From Marinobacter salexigens (GTDB lineage Bacteria > Pseudomonadota > Gammaproteobacteria > Pseudomonadales > Oleiphilaceae): 64,000 nucleotides of DNA. A model generated the notes under the pieces. That model made no database searches. It was not told where the DNA came from and saw only the letters and a list, made by a program, of their open reading frames with translations. Location of the stretch: the NCBI RefSeq assembly GCF_018860765.1, contig NZ_JAHKPV010000021.1, positions 551,845-615,844 on the forward strand. The letters run 5' to 3'. Positions 18,393 to 26,531 of this stretch are shown here, one piece after another; the first letter of the stretch is position 1; the number at the start of each line of letters is the position of its first letter. A program made the translations under genes and the position numbers.

Positions 18393-20518
18393 TGTGCACC
18401 CCGCTGGATGCTTCCTTGTTGAAGGGCCTGTAGCACGCTTTGCTTCGGGCCATCGGCAACAATTTTTCCCGCATCCATTACAATTAAGCGATCAACCAGA
18501 TCCAGTAGGCTGGTGCGGTGGGTTATCAACAACAGAGTTTTGCCTTGGCTAAACTGGCCCAAGCCTTTGCTGACGTGGTTCTCCAACATGCTGTCCATGG
18601 CACTGGTTGGCTCATCCAGCAATAAAATACTGCTGTCCGCCATAACCGCACGGGCCACTGCAATTGTTTGGCGCTGCCCACCGGATAAACGGTTACCGCC
18701 CTCCCCGACCGGCATCGACAAACCGTCTGCATGATCACCCACCATGCCCTTCAAACCGGAGATATTGATGGCCTGCAGCAAGCGTTCATTATTGGGATGC
18801 TCTATTCCCAACGTAACATTGTCGTAAACAGTGCCGCTTAGCAGTTGAACGTCTTGCGGTATATAACCAATATTGCGACGCAATTCGCTCGGGTCGACCT
18901 GGCCGATGTTTACGCCATCCATTAAAAGGCAGCCAGATGTAGGCCGATACAACCCCAGTATGAGCTTTTCCAAAGTGCTCTTACCCGAGCCCACTCGGCC
19001 AAGAATGCCCACCCGCTCACCAGCCCGAATATGTAACGACACTCCACTCAATGCATCGCGCTCTTCACCGGGGTACTGGAATGACACATCCCTCAGCTCA
19101 ATTTCGCCACGCAGCTTACCCCGGCTTATTAGCTGTTTGCCCGGCTCGCGATCCTGCTCGGCATCCATAATCTGTTCGACTGATGTTATGGCTGTAGCCG
19201 CTTGGTGGTACTGCGTAAGCAAAGATGCCGTTTGCGAAACCGGCGCCATGGCCCGTGAGGACAGCATATAAGCAGCAATCAACCCGCCTTGGCTCATGTC
19301 GCCATTAATAACGAGATACACACCGGTGATAATCATCACCACAGATACAACTTGCTGTATCCAGGAAGCTCCTGCACCTACAGACATACCAAGCATGCGC
19401 TGCTTGCCGGAGCAGCCCGACAAAAACCGTGTGGTTTGCTCCCACTCACTTTGCATACGGCTACTGGCGTTGAAGCTTTTAAGCGTGGGCGCCGCTACCA
19501 GACTTTCTACCAAACCGGAGTTACGCTGCGCACTGGCTTGGCTCATGGTTTCTGAAAGCTGGTGCATGGTGGCCTGCACCGAGAGGGCGTACAGAATAAT
19601 TATCGTTGCACCGATCAGCACAGGAATGATCATCACCGGCGAAATTAATGCGATGATGACCACAAAGAGTAGGAAAAAAGGCAGGTCGATAAGCGCCGTT
19701 ACGGTCATGGAACCAATGAATGAGCGAACGGATTCAAACGACTGGACATTCGCCGCGAACGAGCCCACAGACTGTGGAGCATGTTCAAGCCGAGTACCCA
19801 GAATGCGTTCCATAATGCGCGCGGATAATGTGATATCAGCGCGACTTGCCGCCAGCTCAACAAACCAGCTTCGTAGCAGACGCAGCGCAAGGTCGGCGCA
19901 GATGATAATCAGGGCACCAAGCGCAAGAACCCACAAAGTATCTGTTGCATGATTGGGTACCACACGGTCGTACACGTTCATAACGAACAGGGGCATGGTT
20001 AAAGCGAACAGGTTGATAAAGAACGCCGCAATCAGGATATCCCGGTAAACCGGCCGGTTTGCCTTTATCACACTCCAGAACCAGTGGCCGTTATCAACTG
20101 TTGTGCCAGCCCCGACTTTACCTTGATCCAAACGGAAATCCGGGCGGCAGTAGAGTGCAATACCACTGTAGGTCTTTTGGAGGTTGGCAAGCCCGAGTTG
20201 CTGAATGTCCATGTCTAATTCTGGCAACCGCACTTGCACTGTCTGCTCCTGAAGGTCGATACTTTCGAGCAAACAAGCACGGTTGCCATCAAGCAAAACA
20301 ACGCAGGGGAGCAGCAAGCTGTTCAGGCGCTCCAAAGGCTGCCTTACCAGCTTTACCTTCATATCGACCCTTTCTGCTGCGCGCGCAAACACCGAAGGCG
20401 ACAAGCAGCCATCAACCAATGGCAGGCCGGCGACCAGCACATCATGGCTGGTCGTGGTGCCATTTTCAGCAGCAAGCCATAAAAGGCAGGCGCTCAGGGG
20501 GTCGTTCGTCTGGTCCAT
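18389..20518 (-). CDS. Type I secretion ABC transporter with C39-like domain (LapB-like)
   Basis: A 709-residue ABC exporter. An N-terminal domain of about 130 residues resembles C39 peptidases but lacks a recognisable catalytic Cys-His arrangement, as in the C39-like domains of RTX and adhesin exporters, which bind but do not cleave substrate. Five or six membrane helices follow (about 150-420), for example ILIAAFFINLFALTMPLFVM. The ATPase carries Walker A GRVGSGKST, signature LSGGQRQT and Walker B ILLLDEPTS. It energises export of the adhesin encoded two genes downstream. It lies 15 bases after the TolC-like gene and overlaps the HlyD gene by 4 bases. Confidence 0.93.
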   Translation of the reverse strand: MDQTNDPLSACLLWLAAENGTTTSHDVLVAGLPLVDGCLSPSVFARAAERVDMKVKLVRQPLERLNSLLLPCVVLLDGNRACLLESIDLQEQTVQVRLPELDMDIQQLGLANLQKTYSGIALYCRPDFRLDQGKVGAGTTVDNGHWFWSVIKANRPVYRDILIAAFFINLFALTMPLFVMNVYDRVVPNHATDTLWVLALGALIIICADLALRLLRSWFVELAASRADITLSARIMERILGTRLEHAPQSVGSFAANVQSFESVRSFIGSMTVTALIDLPFFLLFVVIIALISPVMIIPVLIGATIIILYALSVQATMHQLSETMSQASAQRNSGLVESLVAAPTLKSFNASSRMQSEWEQTTRFLSGCSGKQRMLGMSVGAGASWIQQVVSVVMIITGVYLVINGDMSQGGLIAAYMLSSRAMAPVSQTASLLTQYHQAATAITSVEQIMDAEQDREPGKQLISRGKLRGEIELRDVSFQYPGEERDALSGVSLHIRAGERVGILGRVGSGKSTLEKLILGLYRPTSGCLLMDGVNIGQVDPSELRRNIGYIPQDVQLLSGTVYDNVTLGIEHPNNERLLQAINISGLKGMVGDHADGLSMPVGEGGNRLSGGQRQTIAVARAVMADSSILLLDEPTSAMDSMLENHVSKGLGQFSQGKTLLLITHRTSLLDLVDRLIVMDAGKIVADGPKQSVLQALQQGSIQRGAQ

Positions 20519-20533
20519 AGCAGCGTGTCAATC

Positions 20534-22321
20534 TCACCTTTTGGCGTGAGTAACACGTACCTCAACGCGACGATTCATGGCACGCCCTTGGGCAGTGTCA
20601 TTGTTTGCACGGGGTTGGGAGGCGCCCACACCCGAAACCAGCATAACGGTGTTTGCAATGCCACTGTCGATCAAGGCATTACGTACCGAAATCGCTCTGG
20701 CAAGGGATAGCTTGCGGTTCAGCGCATCGGAACCGGAGCTGTCGGTATGCCCGACAATATTGATTGACTTAACCGTGCTTCGTTCCAGCAGACGTTGGGC
20801 GAACTGCTGCAGGTTAGCCATTGCCTCGGGCTTGAACTCAGCGCTGCCAACGTCAAATAGAGTGTCGCTACCAAGGGCCACGATTTCTTCAGTCTCAGAT
20901 ATTTTCAAAAACCGATCGAAGTTTCTGGCGCCCTCATCGGGAATTGTGCAATAGCGACTGGATCCCGGCTTGACCGACTGGTTAATATCACCCAAATTCG
21001 GTAGCTGCTCACTACCCACATTCAGGGTATCCAGTAAGCGCCCCATGCTATGAAGCGTTTGTAGGCGATTGATTTCCAGATCGTAGAAGCCATTGGTATA
21101 GGCACGCTCAGCTTGGAAAAACTCATTTTCAGAATCGAGCACATCCAGCAACGAGCGACGACCGATGTCAAACTGTTCGCGATAAGCCCCCAATACACCC
21201 GACGCTTTTTCACGATGGGCCGCTAGAGAGTCGAGTTTCACCTGCAAATTGCGCACATCGCCGTGGGCAATCGTCGCTGTTTGACGCAAATCGACGCAGG
21301 CTTTATCCCGCAAGCTTTCCGCCTGACTGATACGACGGTCCGCCGCACGTTCTGCTGCCCGGTCGCTGCCGCCACGGTAGAGGTTGTAGCGTGCACGTAA
21401 CTCAATAACCGTATCCTCGCCGTAGGAGTGCGGATTTGTGCGCTTATCGAAGCTGTTGTTATTTTTATAGGTGCCATGGCGAGCACCTAGCTCAATTGTC
21501 GGATAGCGACCCGCTTTCGCTTCACCATAAGAAGCTTCAGAGGCTTGAATCTCCTCAAACGCTGCAAACAAAGCCGGGTTATTGGCGTATACCGCTTCAA
21601 GAACCTCGCGTAGCTCTGCTGGAACCGCCTGTTCTTGCACTTCGTAGGGGCTCAAATGCTCTGCCGGAAATCGACCAACCAAACGTTGAAACCGCGCGGT
21701 AACGCTCTGCAGATTTGCGATTTCTGTCATTAAGTTAGAGCGCGCCAAAGACAGGCGCCCATCAATTTGCTGCAAATCAGCACGATTGCTTACACCCTGA
21801 TCTGCACGTTCGCGAACGTGGCGTTGCACACGCTGGTGATTGGCCACATTTTTCTGTGCGAGGGTTACAAGTTCTCGATGCCGGAGAACGCTTAGATAAA
21901 CCTCACCCGCTTCCAGCGCCTTGGTTTCTGCTTCGTCCAAGAGTTCATAATAGCGTGCCCGACTGCTATGCTCTGCTCTGGCAACGGCGTTTCGCACCCG
22001 AAACCCATCGAATAACATTTGAGTGAGTGACACTTCGGCGTAATTGCGGTTATAGCTGCCGCGACCATCATAATCACGGTCGCCCATGCCGCCAGCGGCA
22101 CTGACATCAAGCGATGGCAAATACCCGCCAAAAGCTTCCCGCTGGTCGTAAGTCGAGGCTTGAAAGGCGCTCAAACGAACTTGTAACTCCGGATTGGTCT
22201 CAAGCGTTTCTTTTACAACGCTTAATAAATCATCTTGTTGTATTGTTGCAGCGGAAATAGTTGCGGAAAAGCTGAAAGAAACCACGAGGGCAAGTTTTGC
22301 GACGGAAGGAACTCTAGCCAT
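20534..22321 (-). CDS. TolC-family outer-membrane channel fused to a C-terminal OmpA peptidoglycan-binding domain
   Basis: A 595-residue protein joining two domains normally found in separate proteins. After a signal peptide ending near ISAA, residues of about 25-430 form a TolC/AggA-type efflux domain with long helices and periodic NP/GGYLPSLD motifs. Residues of about 480-595 form an OmpA-like domain: LFDVGSAEFKPEAM, INIVGHTDSSGSD, NRKLSLARAISVRNAL, GRAMNRRVEVRV, including the Asp and Arg that bind diaminopimelate in peptidoglycan. The fusion should anchor the secretion channel to the cell wall. In Shewanella bpfA operons, as I recall, a separate OmpA-domain gene accompanies the same secretion genes, which supports a joint role. 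It is first in the four-gene adhesin operon. Confidence 0.9.
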   Translation of the reverse strand: MARVPSVAKLALVVSFSFSATISAATIQQDDLLSVVKETLETNPELQVRLSAFQASTYDQREAFGGYLPSLDVSAAGGMGDRDYDGRGSYNRNYAEVSLTQMLFDGFRVRNAVARAEHSSRARYYELLDEAETKALEAGEVYLSVLRHRELVTLAQKNVANHQRVQRHVRERADQGVSNRADLQQIDGRLSLARSNLMTEIANLQSVTARFQRLVGRFPAEHLSPYEVQEQAVPAELREVLEAVYANNPALFAAFEEIQASEASYGEAKAGRYPTIELGARHGTYKNNNSFDKRTNPHSYGEDTVIELRARYNLYRGGSDRAAERAADRRISQAESLRDKACVDLRQTATIAHGDVRNLQVKLDSLAAHREKASGVLGAYREQFDIGRRSLLDVLDSENEFFQAERAYTNGFYDLEINRLQTLHSMGRLLDTLNVGSEQLPNLGDINQSVKPGSSRYCTIPDEGARNFDRFLKISETEEIVALGSDTLFDVGSAEFKPEAMANLQQFAQRLLERSTVKSINIVGHTDSSGSDALNRKLSLARAISVRNALIDSGIANTVMLVSGVGASQPRANNDTAQGRAMNRRVEVRVTHAKR

Positions 22322-22620
22322 AATATCCTCAAGGCAACCGGCACAAGCTCTGGGCCTGAAACGGGTGTGATCAGTAGGCTGACTTCAGTGGATACCGGGC
22401 ATGATTTGGCTCGCACTAGCGCAAATAGTAGCTCGAAGCTACAACTGAGCTTGGCGGCACCCAACTCAAAGCAGCGAGTTATTGGCCTGATCGTACCTTG
22501 CGCAAGGCAAAGAACCTTTGATTGCGCGCCAAAACCTGTGCGCAAAGGTATTTTTTTATCAACCATTCAAAGCTCAATAGCAGCTTTGGGTGGGGCTAGT
22601 GCATTATAAAAAGGGTGAGT
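22322..22620. promoter_or_regulatory. Divergent control region of the adhesin operon and the response-regulator operon
   Basis: This 299-base gap separates the tolC-ompA start (minus) and the response-regulator start (plus). It must hold promoters for both operons and contains the terminator and palindromes at 22496-22557. No c-di-GMP riboswitch could be made out on either strand. Long leaders on both sides make RNA-level control possible. Confidence 0.6.
22496..22557 (+). terminator. Intrinsic terminator with competing upstream hairpin (attenuator-like)
   Basis: On the plus strand ACCTTTG (22514-22520) pairs with CAAAGGT (22543-22549). An inner CGC/GCG extension follows a 4-base bulge, and A plus seven T residues (22551-22557) follow the stem: a Rho-independent terminator. 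Just upstream, CAAAG (22508-22512) can instead pair with CTTTG (22516-22520), which would break the terminator stem, and CCTTGCGCAAGG (22496-22507) is a perfect 12-base palindrome. It ends 63 bases before the response-regulator start at 22621. It could end a small RNA or attenuate the downstream regulator operon. Confidence 0.55.
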
Positions 22621-23373
22621 ATGGAGAACAGACGTGTTTTGATTGTTGAAGATGACGAAGCCGACCGCATGCTACTTTCTGCTTATCTTCAACGGCACGG
22701 TTGCCAGTTACGCTATGCTCACGATGGCCTTGAAGGTGTCGAAAAAGCTCGGGCCTGGCAGCCAGATATAATATTAATGGACTCGGAGATGCCCCGTTGC
22801 AGTGGCCATGACGCCAGCAAAATAATTACCCAGGATCCGAGAACCCGTGATATTCCAATTATTTTTATCTCAGGTATGACCGCGCCTGAACACCGCATTC
22901 GAGGGTTACTTGCGGGCGCCGTTGACTACATAAATAAACCCTTCGATTTTAATGAAGTTAAATTGCGGCTCGCGATACATCTGAGACACAAACCACCAGC
23001 ACAGGCCCGCAAAAAAAACTCAGAGGCCGAGACGGCTGCAACAAATAACCGGCATATGATCGTGTTTCACTCCACTCGCACCCATTTGCTAAAATCGCTA
23101 TCCGTTACACCCTCGATGAAAGAGCTAGAGAAGTTGACAGGAACGAACAGCAAACACCTGAATGCAGCATTCAAGGCGTGCGCTGGAACAACAGTTTATG
23201 AATACCTTCGAGAGGAGCGTATGAAGGAAGCCAAAACCCTGCTTCAACAAACACATCTCGCCATACAGGATGTGTCTCATCAGGTTGGCTTTGCAGACAG
23301 CGCTAACTTTTCCACTGCGTTCAAAGAGCGCTTTGGGCTAACTCCGCGAGACTTTCGAAAGCAACATAGCTGA
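22621..23373 (+). CDS. Response regulator with receiver and AraC-type DNA-binding domain
   Basis: A 250-residue protein. Residues 1 to about 122 form a receiver: the acidic pair in VLIVEDDEADR, the phospho-acceptor Asp54 in ILMDSEMP, FISG and the lysine in YINKPF. After a short linker, residues of about 160-250 form an AraC/XylS double helix-turn-helix (MKELEKLTGTNSKHLNAAFK, then IQDVSHQVGFADSANFSTAF, ending FGLTPRDFRK). The start is the ATG at 22621 with AAAAGGG 5-6 bases before it; an in-frame GTG at 22615 is too close to that site. It precedes a hybrid histidine kinase by 16 bases and diverges from the adhesin operon, so control of adhesin expression is a reasonable inference. Confidence 0.9.
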   Translation: MENRRVLIVEDDEADRMLLSAYLQRHGCQLRYAHDGLEGVEKARAWQPDIILMDSEMPRCSGHDASKIITQDPRTRDIPIIFISGMTAPEHRIRGLLAGAVDYINKPFDFNEVKLRLAIHLRHKPPAQARKKNSEAETAATNNRHMIVFHSTRTHLLKSLSVTPSMKELEKLTGTNSKHLNAAFKACAGTTVYEYLREERMKEAKTLLQQTHLAIQDVSHQVGFADSANFSTAFKERFGLTPRDFRKQHS

Positions 23374-23389
23374 TTTCAAGGACAACCTT

Positions 23390-25822
23390 TTGAACTACCA
23401 TCGCTGGATACCAGTGCGCACCGCCATTACTGCAATATTATTCCTCATTCTCTCCACGGTAGCGCTCGCGAACACTGTCGACAGCCAAACTGCACTAATA
23501 GACCTAGCCAAAGCTCCGAATAGCAAAGAACTTACGAGTGCCATGCTGGCGATTTCAGGGCGCAAAAACATCCAAACCCTGAGTGACGCCCTGAAATTCA
23601 AAGACTGGCAACATCCGACTAAAAACACCCTGAAAGCGCCACGCCAACGCTCCACCACTTGGCTGAAAGCGATCTTACATAACAGCAGTGACCAGGCTTT
23701 AATCCGCTGGCTGGTGCTGGAACCATGGCAATTAAACCGTGTCGATGCTTTTTTTCTCAACACGACCGATGGCGAAACCATCAGGCAAAAAACCACAGGG
23801 CTGGTCGTTCCTCTTCAGGATCGGGCCGTCAGTAACGGCAAAACGATTGTTCCGGTACAACTCAACGCAGGTGAAACACTAGAACTGGTTTTGAAGGTTT
23901 ATAGCGACAGCCTCCCCTTCATCAGCATAAAGAACTGGGAACCTGTGTCATATTCCCAGAGCATCCATGACAGTCGAGTGTTTCAGATCGCACTTTTTTC
24001 GGGAATTCTGACATTACTCGTGGTTTTGGTGCTTCAATTCAATCCAGGGCTAATGATCACCGGTCTATGGCTGTTGGTCGCTTTCGTATTTGAAACGGAA
24101 AAAGACGGTTTTTTCAGTAACTACTTACTGAGCTTTCTCGAAGACTACTCCCCAAACCTGAGAGCCTCTGCATGGGTGCTCACAGAACAGCTGTTCCTGA
24201 CGGTTTCGGCATTCTTGCTTGGGCTTTACAAGCACACCCGTTGGCGCCGCCTCTTGTTCTTAACAGCCACCTCAGTTGTATTCTTTGTAGGCCTCACCTT
24301 TGTTCTTGATGGTGCCAGTATCCGAAATCTTGGAATACTCGTTACAGGAGTGTTCGCCATATTATGGCTACTCATGGTCGCACCTGCCCTTCGCATCCAG
24401 CGTACAGGGCAGGTTACGATGCTGCTTCTACTATCGATTTACTGGGCCGTATCGTCATTCCTGTTGCTAGGCTACACGTTCAACTTTTATTACACCTCAT
24501 CCTTCGCCGCTGCACGTATTTACGTTGAAATTCTGGTCGCAGTGGCACTGATACTCACATACAGTTGGCAGCAAAAACACCTGCTCAAAAAAGCCGCCAA
24601 AGCCCTCGACGCCCAAAGGGAAAATAGCCGGAAGGCACTTGAGCAAGCCGTAAAAGATCGTACAAAAGACTTAAACAACGCCCTCGAAACCGCCCGAAAA
24701 GCCAGCACGGCAAAGGTGAACTTTCTAGGGCAAGTTAGCCACGACTTGCGGTCGCCACTAACCGCCATTCTCGGTTATGCCCAGCTTCAATCTGTGAACA
24801 CGGTCGATGCTCAGAAAGCCACCCAGATTATTCTGGATAGAGGCATGTACATGAAGGATCTCATCGATGGTCTGGTTGATTACGCTCATGGCATCTCAAC
24901 AGCCTCTGATGAGCCACGAGACATCTACCTGATAGCCTTTATCGACAACCTGGTTAACCACGCCCACATTATCGCCAGCAAACAAAACAATCGATTTCAA
25001 CTTAGCATCGAAACGGATCTTCCAACGGTGATTCGCTGCAGTAGTAAACAACTGCAGCGTATTTTGCTCAACCTACTGGATAACTCCGCAAAATATACCA
25101 GCGACGGCTACTTTTCTTTATCCGTTGCCGTTTCTGAGGATAAAACGACACAAACTCAGTCGCTTACCTTTCGTGTGAGTGACACCGGGTGCGGCATATC
25201 AGCCGAGGCTCTCAAAAACATCTACACTCCTTTTTACCAAAGCTCCGAGGACAACCCCGGTGCTGGCCTTGGCTTGGCCATCTGTTTTGAACTCGCGGAA
25301 AACTTGGGAGGCAACCTTGAGTTGGAAAGTGAGCCGGGCAAGGGAACCACGGCCACTTGCACGATTCCTTGTATAGTGGGAGATGAACGTCTCGCGGCCC
25401 CATCCCTTGCAGCTGTTCAGGATCTACTCCCCACGTTTGATGCGAAAGGTGAAATAGCTTGGGTTGTGGAGGACTCTGAACCTGTTAGCGAATTGCTCGA
25501 CGATGAGCTAACCGATATGGGATTTGATGTTGAGCTTGCGGCAACCACAGAAGCCTTTGCCCTGAGGGCAATCGGCAGCGCCCCCGCAATCATTGTTACA
25601 GACTACCAACTACCGGGCGCTTCTGGTAATGAGGTTCTTCGGATTGCGCGTGCCCAGTGGCCTAAGGTGCCCGTGATACTGCTATCGGCAACGCAAAACA
25701 GCAATCCGCGCCCTGAAGAAGGCTCACCTGAACGCTTCAGCGCTTACCTATCTAAACCTGTAGACCGTCTGGAGCTGCGCACGACCCTTGCGGAGCTCTG
25801 CAACTTGGCGCCGGAAACATAA
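23390..25822 (+). CDS. Hybrid sensor histidine kinase with 7TMR-DISM sensor
   Basis: An 810-residue hybrid kinase. A signal peptide (residues 1-27, ending TVALA) leads into an extracytoplasmic domain of the 7TMR-DISMED2 kind (about 30-190), then about seven membrane helices (195-395) and a coiled coil. The HisKA domain follows, with phospho-acceptor His451 in GQVSHDLRSPLTAILGY, and a HATPase domain with N box NLLDNSAKYT and G boxes DTGCGIS and GAGLGLAI. The C-terminal receiver has Asp738 in VTDYQLPGA. The TTG start at 23390 is supported by AAGGA 7 bases upstream. DISM sensors are thought to detect carbohydrate or surface signals; the ligand here is unknown. It probably phosphorylates the AraC-type regulator encoded just upstream. 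Confidence 0.9.
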   Translation: MNYHRWIPVRTAITAILFLILSTVALANTVDSQTALIDLAKAPNSKELTSAMLAISGRKNIQTLSDALKFKDWQHPTKNTLKAPRQRSTTWLKAILHNSSDQALIRWLVLEPWQLNRVDAFFLNTTDGETIRQKTTGLVVPLQDRAVSNGKTIVPVQLNAGETLELVLKVYSDSLPFISIKNWEPVSYSQSIHDSRVFQIALFSGILTLLVVLVLQFNPGLMITGLWLLVAFVFETEKDGFFSNYLLSFLEDYSPNLRASAWVLTEQLFLTVSAFLLGLYKHTRWRRLLFLTATSVVFFVGLTFVLDGASIRNLGILVTGVFAILWLLMVAPALRIQRTGQVTMLLLLSIYWAVSSFLLLGYTFNFYYTSSFAAARIYVEILVAVALILTYSWQQKHLLKKAAKALDAQRENSRKALEQAVKDRTKDLNNALETARKASTAKVNFLGQVSHDLRSPLTAILGYAQLQSVNTVDAQKATQIILDRGMYMKDLIDGLVDYAHGISTASDEPRDIYLIAFIDNLVNHAHIIASKQNNRFQLSIETDLPTVIRCSSKQLQRILLNLLDNSAKYTSDGYFSLSVAVSEDKTTQTQSLTFRVSDTGCGISAEALKNIYTPFYQSSEDNPGAGLGLAICFELAENLGGNLELESEPGKGTTATCTIPCIVGDERLAAPSLAAVQDLLPTFDAKGEIAWVVEDSEPVSELLDDELTDMGFDVELAATTEAFALRAIGSAPAIIVTDYQLPGASGNEVLRIARAQWPKVPVILLSATQNSNPRPEEGSPERFSAYLSKPVDRLELRTTLAELCNLAPET

Positions 25823-25859
25823 ATGGTCATTACTTGAATAAAAAACCGACGGCTACGAA

Positions 25860-26531
25860 TTAATTCATCAGCTTTCCGCCTGCTCGCATTTGTGAAACTT
25901 TATTGATAAAAGCATGGTCCGGTGTCACGACCATACTCGGGCAAGACCTCACACCCTTAAAAATCTCTATCGTTTCTTTTACTGGAACAAGCTGCCCAAC
26001 CTGCACGTTTAAGCAATCTGTCCAGAATTTGGTGCCGTTACGCCAGTCTGTTTCGTCCTTGTAAAATTGGATTCCGGCTTCGCATAACTCGCCATAGCTG
26101 ATGGCGCCTAAAATATACGCATGCTCGTACTGGCGTATGCTTCCGGGCGCTTTATTACTTTTTCGATGAAGCGATATAAACAAAAAATAATCGGGTATTT
26201 GGTGGGAATGGTTATACAGCGGCACAGTGGCTTCATAGTGTATCTTGGGCACCACCGTTCTATCTTTCGTTTTAACGTCGATCGTCAGGCTGTTATTGAT
26301 TAGGTAATCGTGTTTTGTTTCGTTGAGCTGAGACGCAAAGCCTATGTTTTTCGCTCTCATCCAATGTTCAGCAATAACCTCACCCAAACACCCAACAACG
26401 TTTGCTTCTTCTTTTCTTCTCGAATAATCAAAAACCGGTAACCTCGATGCCCTAAGCTCCGCCTCTGCGTATATCCATTCAGGTATGCTTAGTATCCGCG
26501 TATACCAAAGGTTCCGCCATACTTCGTTCAT
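25860..26531 (-). CDS. Putative type II restriction endonuclease (PD-(D/E)XK-like)
   Basis: A protein of about 223 residues that I cannot assign to a named family. In its first half GEVIAEHWM is followed by HDYLINNSLTIDVKTKDR, which has the spacing of a PD-(D/E)XK nuclease core (Asp, then Asp-Val-Lys on a beta strand). The start chosen is the ATG at 26531 with AAGGA 8 bases upstream; a GTG sits one codon earlier. It overlaps the end of the 5-methylcytosine methyltransferase gene by 53 bases on the same strand. A small unknown gene with a nuclease-like core coupled to a DNA methyltransferase is most simply its cognate endonuclease. The function is inference from context and a weak motif. Confidence 0.6.
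   Translation of the reverse strand: MNEVWRNLWYTRILSIPEWIYAEAELRASRLPVFDYSRRKEEANVVGCLGEVIAEHWMRAKNIGFASQLNETKHDYLINNSLTIDVKTKDRTVVPKIHYEATVPLYNHSHQIPDYFLFISLHRKSNKAPGSIRQYEHAYILGAISYGELCEAGIQFYKDETDWRNGTKFWTDCLNVQVGQLVPVKETIEIFKGVRSCPSMVVTPDHAFINKVSQMRAGGKLMN

Noticed and set aside
22322..22620. A c-di-GMP (GEMM) riboswitch in the leader of the adhesin secretion operon, suggested by GCACAGG on the minus strand.
   Set aside because: Only a 7-base match to the conserved core; the flanking stems and the second conserved segment are absent.
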